A DNA stretch of 9,115 bases, taken from the NCBI GenBank assembly GCA_034440595.1, contig JAWXCH010000023.1, positions 1-9,115 of the forward strand, in the 5' to 3' direction. The stretch comes from JAWXCH01 sp034440595. GTDB lineage: Bacteria; Planctomycetota; Planctomycetia; Pirellulales; JALHPA01. Positions 1-4,392 of the stretch are shown piece by piece (position 1 is the stretch's first letter; every line of letters starts with the position of its first letter). The position numbers and the translations under genes were made by a program. The notes under the pieces are model-generated. The model did no database searches. It was not told the DNA's origin and saw only the letters and a program-made list of their open reading frames with translations.

Positions 1-381
1 ATTTCGGCCATAGAGCGGGTGTCCCAATGGAAACCGGCCCGGCCGGGGGTCAGTATCGTCGGAGGCAATTGATTCTGTCAGTGCGTCTTGATCCAGCGGC
101 AGCACGGGGGTTGGTTCGACCAGTGCGGCTACCTCTTCCGTGGCTTCTGCTTTGAGCGACAGCGTCAGCCACTCGGGCAGCACCTGCCACTGCGGAAGCG
201 CGACGGCTAATAGCGGCAATGCCAGCAAGCTGCTGATGGCCAGCAGCCAGACGGTGTGGCGAGCGGCTGCGGAGGAGCGCCGCATCAGAAGGGTGGTGAC
301 GATCCAGGCGAATGCCAGGATGACGGCTCCCTTGGCGGATGCGTCCAGGATGACCGGCAGCAGATTTTCAGCAACGTTCAT
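1..381 (-). CDS. M56 family (BlaR1-like) membrane metallopeptidase, N-terminal part
   Basis: Reading the minus strand from an ATG at 381 gives 127 codons open to the window edge; the C-terminal part lies outside. The peptide begins MNVAENLLPVILDASAKGAV and has two hydrophobic stretches, at about residues 17-32 and 43-62 (WLLAISSLLALPLLAVALP), followed by WQVLPEW and a Pro/acidic linker. The RRSSAAARHTVWLLA stretch between the segments is typical of planctomycete M56 proteins. A G-rich run (GGGGGC) lies 5-10 nt before the ATG. In the BlaR1/MecR1 family the protein is a membrane sensor whose zinc-protease domain (HEXXH) triggers cleavage of a partner BlaI-type repressor; that catalytic region is not in the window, so activity cannot be judged. 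It lies 64 bp downstream of a blaI-like gene on the same strand, the usual regulator-sensor pairing. No beta-lactamase is visible, so a role in antibiotic resistance should not be assumed. Confidence 0.82.
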   Translation of the reverse strand, partial: MNVAENLLPVILDASAKGAVILAFAWIVTTLLMRRSSAAARHTVWLLAISSLLALPLLAVALPQWQVLPEWLTLSLKAEATEEVAALVEPTPVLPLDQDALTESIASDDTDPRPGRFPLGHPLYGRN

Positions 382-445
382 GATCGCCCCCGACGGGTTA
401 TGAAGGCTAGGACTCTTGAATCTGTTTAAGTAATATAGTGCAACG

Positions 446-829
446 CTATTTTTCCTGACTGCGGGCTTGCTCAATGAGGTCGCGCAGTCGGGTCAGGTCT
501 TCTTCGGACAGGTCGACTTTGGGATCGGCCAGATGTGTGGCCAGGGCGTTTTCGATCGAACCGCCAAAAAACGTGTCGAGCAATTTGCGCAGTGCCCCCT
601 TGGCAACATTGGCGCGAACACGTGTGGGTCGATAGATATTTTCCTTGCCGACCTTGCGGTGCGACAGGTGCCCCTTTTCTTCCAGGATTCGCAAGAACGT
701 GCGGACGGCGGTATGCGACGGCGGCAAAGGGATGCCGGCGACGATGTCGTTGACCGACGCTTCTCGCTGGGCATAGATCACTTCCATGATCTGCCGCTCG
801 CGTTTGGAAAGTTGGAGAGGATCGCTCAT
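446..829 (-). CDS. BlaI/MecI/CopY family transcriptional repressor
   Basis: A 127-residue protein, the normal length for the family. Residues 7-69 form the winged helix: LSKRERQIMEVIYA (helix 1), VNDIVAGIP (helix 2), SHTAVRTFLRILEEKGHL (recognition helix), then the wing HRKVGKENIYRPT. Residues 75-120 (VAKGALRKLLDTFFGG, then an acidic SEEDLTRLRDLIEQA tail) fit the dimerisation helices, and the short region around SIENALATHLAD is where BlaR-type proteases cut related repressors. Family knowledge: the protein binds dyad operators as a dimer, represses its own operon, and is inactivated by the M56 partner, here encoded 64 bp downstream. Upstream, at 865-998, are several dyad-like repeats that could be its operators, but none matches the TACA/TGTA type of staphylococcal BlaI/MecI sites. 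A GGAG lies 13 nt before the ATG, rather far for a ribosome binding site. The regulated target beyond the M56 gene cannot be identified here. Confidence 0.93.
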   Translation of the reverse strand: MSDPLQLSKRERQIMEVIYAQREASVNDIVAGIPLPPSHTAVRTFLRILEEKGHLSHRKVGKENIYRPTRVRANVAKGALRKLLDTFFGGSIENALATHLADPKVDLSEEDLTRLRDLIEQARSQEK

Positions 830-864
830 GAATATTGATTAACTCCGAGAGATTTCAACCTAGA

Positions 865-920
865 GCTGGTACTCCAGCCAATCAACACTGCCGCTGGTAC
901 TCCAGCCAGTAAACACTGCC
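865..920. repeat. 28-bp tandem duplication with a CTGGTACTCCAG dyad, upstream of blaI
   Basis: Two adjacent 28-bp units (865-892 and 893-920) match at 26 of 28 positions. Each starts with GCTGGTACTCCAGC, an inverted repeat with 5-bp arms (GCTGG/CCAGC) around TACT. The dyad centres are 28 bp apart and lie about 42 and 70 bp upstream of the blaI-like start codon, a position suited to an operator or promoter element. The unit could equally be a genome-wide planctomycete repeat. Presence of the repeat is certain; its function is not known. Confidence 0.75.
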
Positions 921-935
921 AGCAATTTAATCCTG

Positions 936-998
936 CCGCCAATATATTAGCGGATGACAAGGTGCGAGGCAATAGTTTTGTCGCTAAATTTTTGGCGG
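936..998. repeat. Pair of inverted 18-bp near-palindromes (CCGCCAAnAnnTTAGCG)
   Basis: At 936-953 the plus strand reads CCGCCAATATATTAGCGG, which is self-complementary except for one position per arm. At 981-998 the minus strand reads CCGCCAAAAATTTAGCGA, matching the first copy at 14 of 18 positions. The two copies are therefore inverted relative to each other with centres 45 bp apart. They may be two operator copies in the blaI promoter region, or the ends of a small hairpin element of about 63 bp. The sequence alone does not decide between these. Confidence 0.55.
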
Positions 999-1071
999 AT
1001 GGAAAAATGGCTGCAAAAGGCCTTTTCGACGGAGTGTAGCGTGCCAATCGAAGCACGATTGCGGTCTGATT

Positions 1072-1086
1072 AACCGTACAACGGTT
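1072..1086. other. Short perfect hairpin next to the first REP
   Basis: AACCGT-ACA-ACGGTT forms a 6-bp stem with a 3-nt loop, extendable by a G-T and a T-A pair. No T-run follows on either strand, so it is not a convincing intrinsic terminator. It ends 7 nt before the first REP copy and may belong to a longer REP-type bipartite element. Confidence 0.4.
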
Positions 1087-1093
1087 GAACAAT

Positions 1094-1123
1094 GTTAGCC
1101 GCGACGCGCTAGCGGAGCGCGTC
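1094..1123 (+). repeat. REP element copy A (GTTAG foot plus 8-bp hairpin)
   Basis: It begins GTTAGCCGC and continues into a perfect stem-loop: GACGCGCT (1103-1110), loop AGCGG, AGCGCGTC (1116-1123). The short foot 5' of a GC-rich hairpin is the design of REP sequences recognised by RAYT transposases, where the foot is typically GTAG or GGAG. This is the only copy with a fully paired 8-bp stem. Its 28-bp core (1094-1121) is identical to copies B and C. Confidence 0.85.
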
Positions 1124-1170
1124 AGGTTGAAGCAGGTGGCGGCATATCTTCGCGAAAATGGTGAAACTAT

Positions 1171-1198
1171 GTTAGCCGCGACGCGCTAGCGGAGCGCG
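1171..1198 (+). repeat. REP element copy B
   Basis: The 28-bp core is identical to copy A and lies in the same orientation, with starts 77 bp apart. The hairpin is shorter because AG instead of TC follows the core, leaving a 6-bp stem CGCGCT/AGCGCG. It ends 22 bp beyond the stop codon of the RAYT gene. Confidence 0.85.
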
Positions 1199-1220
1199 AG
1201 ATTGGCCGTGGTGCGTCGTG

Positions 1221-1808
1221 TTACTGCAATGGTTGAGCAAACGACCATGCTTGCTGCTTCTTGCCTTCCTTGACTGGATTGTTTTTCACGTACTCGATCG
1301 CGCGGTATACTTCGTCTTCTTCGTCGAGGTAAACTTTCCATTCTCCGCGCGCCCAGCATTTTGGTACGCGGGATCCAGGTGTTTGCCACGGAGTCATAGG
1401 ATGAATGCGCTCTCTCATTAGCTGTTCGGTGGCGTCTCCCTTTAACTGGATGACGAGATGCTTGATCGGAATCTTGGTTCCTTCTGTCACCAAATGCACA
1501 TGGTCTGGCAGAATTGCACAGGCCCAAATACGGAGGCCGGTTCGTTCGACGTAGCGAGCGAAGCCTCGCGCGACGGCTCGCGCTTGAATGCCATTGAATA
1601 GCACGGGCGGATACTTCAGGCTTTGCTTGGCAGCCTTACGCGATGCGCTATCATGTTCGATGTAGGCAAGCGATTGAGTTTCCGTCGTCTTGGTGGCACT
1701 TCCATAGCGGTAGAGTTCCCATGAGCCGACGAAATCGGACCAACTACCACGTGGGTCATTCGGTAGCCAGAATCCGTAGGTGCCGAAGATGATATGGTGG
1801 GCGAGCAT
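1221..1808 (-). CDS. REP-associated tyrosine transposase (RAYT), IS200-like Y1 HUH family
   Basis: A 195-residue single-domain protein. Residues 100-107 (LPDHVHLV) hold the HUH metal-binding pair H103 and H105. The predicted nucleophile is Y173 in IEYVKNNPVKEGK, corresponding to the YxxxNP segment of Y1 transposases. WARGEWKVYLDEEDEV (152-167) and the N-terminus HHIIFGTYGFWLPNDPRGSW are typical of the long planctomycete RAYT group. Family knowledge: RAYTs nick single-stranded DNA at REP sites and are usually single-copy genes flanked by REPs. Here two REPs lie on each side and face inward, supporting the assignment. The gene appears intact. No Shine-Dalgarno sequence precedes the ATG at 1808, so weak translation is likely. 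It sits between the divergent blaI-like and imuA genes without disrupting either. It could instead be called a generic 'transposase', but the flanking REPs favour RAYT. Confidence 0.92.
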   Translation of the reverse strand: MLAHHIIFGTYGFWLPNDPRGSWSDFVGSWELYRYGSATKTTETQSLAYIEHDSASRKAAKQSLKYPPVLFNGIQARAVARGFARYVERTGLRIWACAILPDHVHLVTEGTKIPIKHLVIQLKGDATEQLMRERIHPMTPWQTPGSRVPKCWARGEWKVYLDEEDEVYRAIEYVKNNPVKEGKKQQAWSFAQPLQ

Positions 1809-1840
1809 AAATGGTGTCGTGTTAGTTGATCTTGTGATGT

Positions 1841-1898
1841 TGAATCATTACACAGCGTACTTCAACGCGCTCCGCTAGCGCGTCGCGGCTAACATCGT
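1841..1898 (-). repeat. REP element copy C (58-bp unit)
   Basis: The minus strand carries the same 28-bp core as copies A and B (1866-1893), with hairpin ACGCGCT/AGCGCGT on the plus strand (7 bp, loop CCGCT). The similarity to copy D extends over 58 bp (1841-1898 against 1977-2034) with 7 differences, so C and D arose by duplication of a unit longer than the hairpin. It lies 32 bp upstream of the RAYT start codon. Confidence 0.85.
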
Positions 1899-1976
1899 GC
1901 AACCTGCAATCGGTATAGCATGGCGGTTTGGTTGTTCAGGCGTAATTTGCGCCGAATGGTGATTCACGCTCAGTGC

Positions 1977-2034
1977 TGAATCAATACGTGGCGTACTTCT
2001 ACGCGCTCCGCTAGCGCGTCGCTGCCAACATCGT
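1977..2034 (-). repeat. REP element copy D (58-bp unit, altered foot)
   Basis: This copy has the same orientation as C, 136 bp away. The 7-bp stem and CCGCT loop are unchanged, but on the minus strand the foot reads GTTGGCAGC rather than GTTAGCCGC. It is the copy nearest the imuA promoter: its end is about 65 bp before the putative -35 box. Confidence 0.85.
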
Positions 2035-2098
2035 TCAATCTCTGGCTGATACATCGTGCAGTATGGCCTTAAAACCCGGATTGTTTTTTTCTCGCCTC

Positions 2099-2126
2099 TT
2101 GACCATAGTGTGTACTAATGTACAGT
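2099..2126 (+). promoter_or_regulatory. Putative imuA promoter
   Basis: TTGACC (2099-2104) matches the -35 consensus at 5 of 6 positions, and TACAGT (2121-2126) is a 4-of-6 match to the -10 after a 16-bp spacer. The alternative GTATAT (2125-2130) gives a longer, poorer spacing. It ends 18 bp before the imuA start codon and encloses the dyad at 2111-2124. The assignment assumes a sigma70-type consensus. Confidence 0.5.
2111..2124. promoter_or_regulatory. Candidate LexA (SOS) operator, TGTAC-N4-GTACA
   Basis: TGTACTAATGTACA is a perfect dyad with 5-bp arms around TAAT. It lies between the putative -35 and -10 boxes of the imuA-imuB-dnaE2 operon, where a repressor would block RNA polymerase. 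imuA-imuB-dnaE2 cassettes are LexA-controlled in the bacteria where this has been studied, and the GTAC-N4-GTAC core resembles the cyanobacterial LexA box type. That LexA binds here is inference; lexA is not in this window. Confidence 0.65.
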
Positions 2127-2144
2127 ATATATGGAGGTGCTAGC

Positions 2145-2819
2145 ATGAGAGCCACCCTGGAGGAATTACGCGAGAAAATAGGCACAATTCGGCCAGATTG
2201 CGGCACTTTTGTCACCAATAGCCCCCTCGATCGGCTCTTGCCGGAGGGGCGGTTTCGACGCGGTTCGCTGGTGCAGTGGAACGGGGGCAGCACGCTGGCG
2301 CTGCTGACGGCCAAGGCCGCCTTGCGCGATAGCGGAGTCATTGTAATCGTCGATGCGGGGCACCGGTTTTATCCCCCGGCGGCAGCACGGCTAGGCATTG
2401 ACCTGGCGCGTGTGGTGATTGCGCGCCCTGACTGCGTTGATCGAAACTGTGCCGATCAGGACTGGATGACACACCAGGCGCTCTGTTGTCCGGCGGTGGA
2501 TGCGGTGTTGTGCTGGCCCGAGCGTGTGAATAGCGGTCTCTGTCGTCGCTGGCAACTGGCTGCTGAAAAAGGAGGAAGTGTCGGCATGTTGATCGGTCCA
2601 GCCGCTAAACAACGCGGCACCGGTTGGGCCGAATTGCAGTTTGCCGTGACGGGCGTGGATGACGGTGGTGGTCGGCGACAACGTGTGGAAATTCTCAAAG
2701 GGCGCACTACGGGGCGCTGGATAGAAATCAATAGTGGTATGAAAGAGAGCAAGGAGGGAAAGATCCATGATCGTCTGCATCTGGTTTCCCAACTGGCCGA
2801 TTCAGCGGCTGTTTCATGA
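2145..2819 (+). CDS. imuA: ImuA-like RecA-fold accessory protein of the SOS mutasome
   Basis: A 224-residue protein. The start at 2145 is chosen over an in-frame ATG at 2118 because GGAGG (2133-2137) lies 7 nt upstream and the earlier ATG falls inside the operator/promoter. The family is recognised from the RecA/SulA-like layout, with a short N-terminal segment and SPLDRLLPEGRFRRGSLVQW (26-45), then the WNGGSTLALL loop, VIVIVDAG (65-72), FYPPAAARLGIDLARVVIARP (75-95), and the terminal WAELQFAVTG (161-170) and RRQRVEILKGR (177-187) strands. The phosphate loop has no GKT/S, so ATP binding is doubtful. ImuA works with ImuB and DnaE2 in mutagenic bypass of DNA lesions, and its own biochemical role is poorly defined. 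Its last 53 nt overlap imuB, implying translational coupling. Position as first gene after the SOS-like operator supports the assignment. Similarity is typically low in this family, so context carries much of the weight. Confidence 0.82.
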   Translation: MRATLEELREKIGTIRPDCGTFVTNSPLDRLLPEGRFRRGSLVQWNGGSTLALLTAKAALRDSGVIVIVDAGHRFYPPAAARLGIDLARVVIARPDCVDRNCADQDWMTHQALCCPAVDAVLCWPERVNSGLCRRWQLAAEKGGSVGMLIGPAAKQRGTGWAELQFAVTGVDDGGGRRQRVEILKGRTTGRWIEINSGMKESKEGKIHDRLHLVSQLADSAAVS

Positions 2820-4227
2820 GCGACCTGAACTGCGATCGCGACGGGTGGCGATCTTTCGGCAACACCTCAAACAGCAGGCACGAATAATTTTGGCCGCCAC
2901 GCAAGCCAGCGTGGTCGGTTTGCCGGTGGCCGAGGTCGATGGCTTTCATCTGGAGCCGCACGATGCAGCCGCCGATCAACAGGCTCTGCAACGTCTGGCG
3001 GTGTGGTGTGAGCAGTTCAGCCCAATCGTTGGCCTGGAGGGGACCGATAGCCTGCTATTGGATGTGACGGGGCTGAAGCGGTGGTTTGATGCTGAGCAAC
3101 TGCGCAAAGAGCTGCTGCGACAAAGGTGGCAGGTGAAGTTAGGCATTGGCAGCACGATTGGCCGGTCCTGGGGAGTGGCGCATTATGCGGAAGGGGTGCC
3201 TCTGGACGCGGATTCGATTGAAGCAGTATCGATAAATGCACTTCCTATCGAGGCGTTGCGATTATCGGCCAAGGCCGTGCAAACATTACACGAGTTGGGA
3301 ATTCAAACGCTATCACAGTTGCAGTGTCTGCCGCGGGATGGCCTTGCGCTGCGCTTTCCCGATGAAAAAGATGTCCCCGGCGTATTGACGCGGCTGGATC
3401 AGTTCAATGGCTTGCTGAGTGAGCAGGTGACCGCCTACCACGCGGTGCCCCCCATTGTGGTGCAGCGTGTGTTGGAGTACCCGCTGGAGAGTCACGAGCG
3501 GATCGTGTTTTTGATTTCGCAACTGATCGAACAGGTATCGTGTGAGTTAAAACTGCGGCAGCAGGGAGCGCTGCGCCTGCAATTGTGTTTACGGTGCCAG
3601 GCCGACCGCGCGCCGAGTGAGGTACGGCTGCTGGTTGGGCTATACCAGGCGAGCGCTTCGGCACGGCACTTGACGGAACTCGTGCAGTTGCAACTGGAAC
3701 GGCAGCGGCTACCAGGACCAGTTATCGAATTGGAGTTGGCAGTCCTCTTAATTGCACGCCTGCAAGCTCGGCAGCAAGAACTGTTTGACGATCAGCATCA
3801 GCGTGAGAGGCAACTTGCCGGTTTTGTCGATCGCACTCGCTGCCGCGTACCGCTGCTACGCGCGCTGTTGGTGGCCGATGCCCAACCCGAACATGCCGTG
3901 CGGTACGAACCGTTTGAGCAGCGTAGCAGTAAGCAGCGCGGCAAAGTCACCACCTCGCGATCCACTTCGCCGCTGCGGCCGTTGCTGCTGGAACCACGCC
4001 CGGTGGCGATCAATACGATTGGTCTGTCGCACGGGGCACCGGTGCAGTTTATCTGGCGCGGAGAACAGCACCGCACCGTGCGAAGTTGGGGACCAGAGCG
4101 GATTCAAACCGGTTGGTGGCGCGGGCGTTACATCCGCCGCGATTATTACCGCGTGGAAACGGCCAGCGGCATGTATTGGCTGTTTCGCTCGCAACAGCAG
4201 TGGTTTTTGCACGGGGTGTTTGACTGA
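2767..4227 (+). CDS. imuB: ImuB, catalytically inactive Y-family polymerase-like mutasome hub
   Basis: A 486-residue protein. GGAGG (2753-2757) lies 9 nt before the ATG, inside imuA. The Y-family fold is visible at the N-terminus (MIVCIWFPNWPIQRL), in the palm segment EGTDSLLLDVTGL (91-103), in VKLGIGSTIGRSWGVAHYA (123-141), and in the helix-hairpin-helix region about 166-197. The polymerase acids are missing: W/P stand where the first VDxDxFFA aspartates belong, and the SIDE motif is replaced by GTDS. A QQELF at 336-340 fits the beta-clamp-binding pentamer. The C-terminal domain (about 410-486: SWGPERIQTGWW, RRDYYRVET, YWLFR, WFLHGVFD) is the ImuB-specific tail. Family knowledge: ImuB does not polymerise; it docks on the sliding clamp and brings in DnaE2 and ImuA. 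The stop (TGA, 4225-4227) lies in a 20-bp sequence that recurs right before dnaE2. The assignment is strong because the domains, missing acids and neighbours agree. Confidence 0.93.
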   Translation: MIVCIWFPNWPIQRLFHERPELRSRRVAIFRQHLKQQARIILAATQASVVGLPVAEVDGFHLEPHDAAADQQALQRLAVWCEQFSPIVGLEGTDSLLLDVTGLKRWFDAEQLRKELLRQRWQVKLGIGSTIGRSWGVAHYAEGVPLDADSIEAVSINALPIEALRLSAKAVQTLHELGIQTLSQLQCLPRDGLALRFPDEKDVPGVLTRLDQFNGLLSEQVTAYHAVPPIVVQRVLEYPLESHERIVFLISQLIEQVSCELKLRQQGALRLQLCLRCQADRAPSEVRLLVGLYQASASARHLTELVQLQLERQRLPGPVIELELAVLLIARLQARQQELFDDQHQRERQLAGFVDRTRCRVPLLRALLVADAQPEHAVRYEPFEQRSSKQRGKVTTSRSTSPLRPLLLEPRPVAINTIGLSHGAPVQFIWRGEQHRTVRSWGPERIQTGWWRGRYIRRDYYRVETASGMYWLFRSQQQWFLHGVFD

Positions 4228-4228
4228 T
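4209..4228 (+). repeat. 20-bp direct repeat, left copy (imuB 3' end)
   Basis: GCACGGGGTGTTTGACTGAT encodes the last residues and stop codon of ImuB (HGVFD-stop). An identical 20-bp copy lies at 4373-4392, offset by 164 bp. The match ends exactly at both sides. Confidence 0.95.
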
Positions 4229-4372
4229 AGTTTACGCGCAGGCAACTCACCTGTTCGACTTCCCCCCTCTCCACGCAACAAGCTGTGATTTCTCACTTGG
4301 CGCATTCGGGGAGAGGTGAAGCAATGAGGCCCGATCTTTGCAAGCGGGAGAGGTGAAACGTATACCGAGTAA
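4229..4372. other. 144-bp segment inserted between imuB and dnaE2
   Basis: This non-coding segment is bracketed by the two 20-bp direct repeats. Inside are two copies of GGGAGAGGTGAA (4309-4320 and 4346-4357, 37 bp apart) and an upstream CCTCTCC (4266-4272) that could pair with GGAGAGG at 4310-4316. Without this segment and one repeat copy, the imuB stop would overlap the dnaE2 start as TGATG, the compact junction expected for a coupled operon. It therefore looks like an insertion or local duplication product. No transposase, recognised terminal inverted repeats or strong terminator is visible. Confidence 0.6.
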
Positions 4373-4392
4373 GCACGGGGTGTTTGACTGAT
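4373..4392 (+). repeat. 20-bp direct repeat, right copy (dnaE2 5' end)
   Basis: Identical to 4209-4228. Its last two bases, with the next G, form the dnaE2 start codon (ATG at 4391-4393), so the TGA that ends imuB in the left copy overlaps the dnaE2 ATG here. The GGGG in the repeat, about 10 nt before the ATG, is the only Shine-Dalgarno-like sequence and was carried along with the repeat. Confidence 0.95.

Larger units (their letters stand above)
1094..2034. mobile_element. REP/RAYT unit (RAYT gene flanked by inward-facing REP pairs)
   Basis: The RAYT gene (1221-1808) is enclosed by REP copies A and B on its 3' side (plus orientation) and C and D on its 5' side (minus orientation). All four have the GTTAG/GTTGG foot outward and the hairpin toward the gene. 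This is the arrangement described for RAYT loci, sometimes called REPtrons. The outer limits are set only by the last REP on each side; no target-site duplication is visible, as expected for Y1 enzymes. It occupies the divergent intergenic region between the blaI-like gene and imuA. Confidence 0.7.

Noticed and set aside
140..403. A plus-strand 87-codon frame opposite the M56 gene
   Set aside because: The minus strand encodes a clear M56 N-terminus with two membrane segments; the plus frame is Ser/Ala-rich shadow sequence.
467..838. A plus-strand 123-codon frame opposite the blaI-like gene
   Set aside because: The minus-strand winged-helix protein is unmistakable.
1094..2034. The repeated hairpins as a CRISPR array
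   Set aside because: There are only four copies, in two orientations, unevenly spaced around a gene, with no spacers or cas genes.
2079..2092. T-run near 2083-2090 as a terminator before imuA
   Set aside because: No stem-loop precedes it on the plus strand, so it does not form an intrinsic terminator.
2118..2144. The upstream ATG that would add nine residues to ImuA
   Set aside because: It falls inside the dyad/promoter and lacks a ribosome binding site, whereas the ATG at 2145 has GGAGG at 7 nt.
4324..4356. A 10-codon leader-like frame (MRPDLCKRER) after a purine-rich ribosome-site-like sequence
   Set aside because: It is too short to support as a gene and lies in a repeat-containing inserted segment; mentioned only as part of the insert finding.
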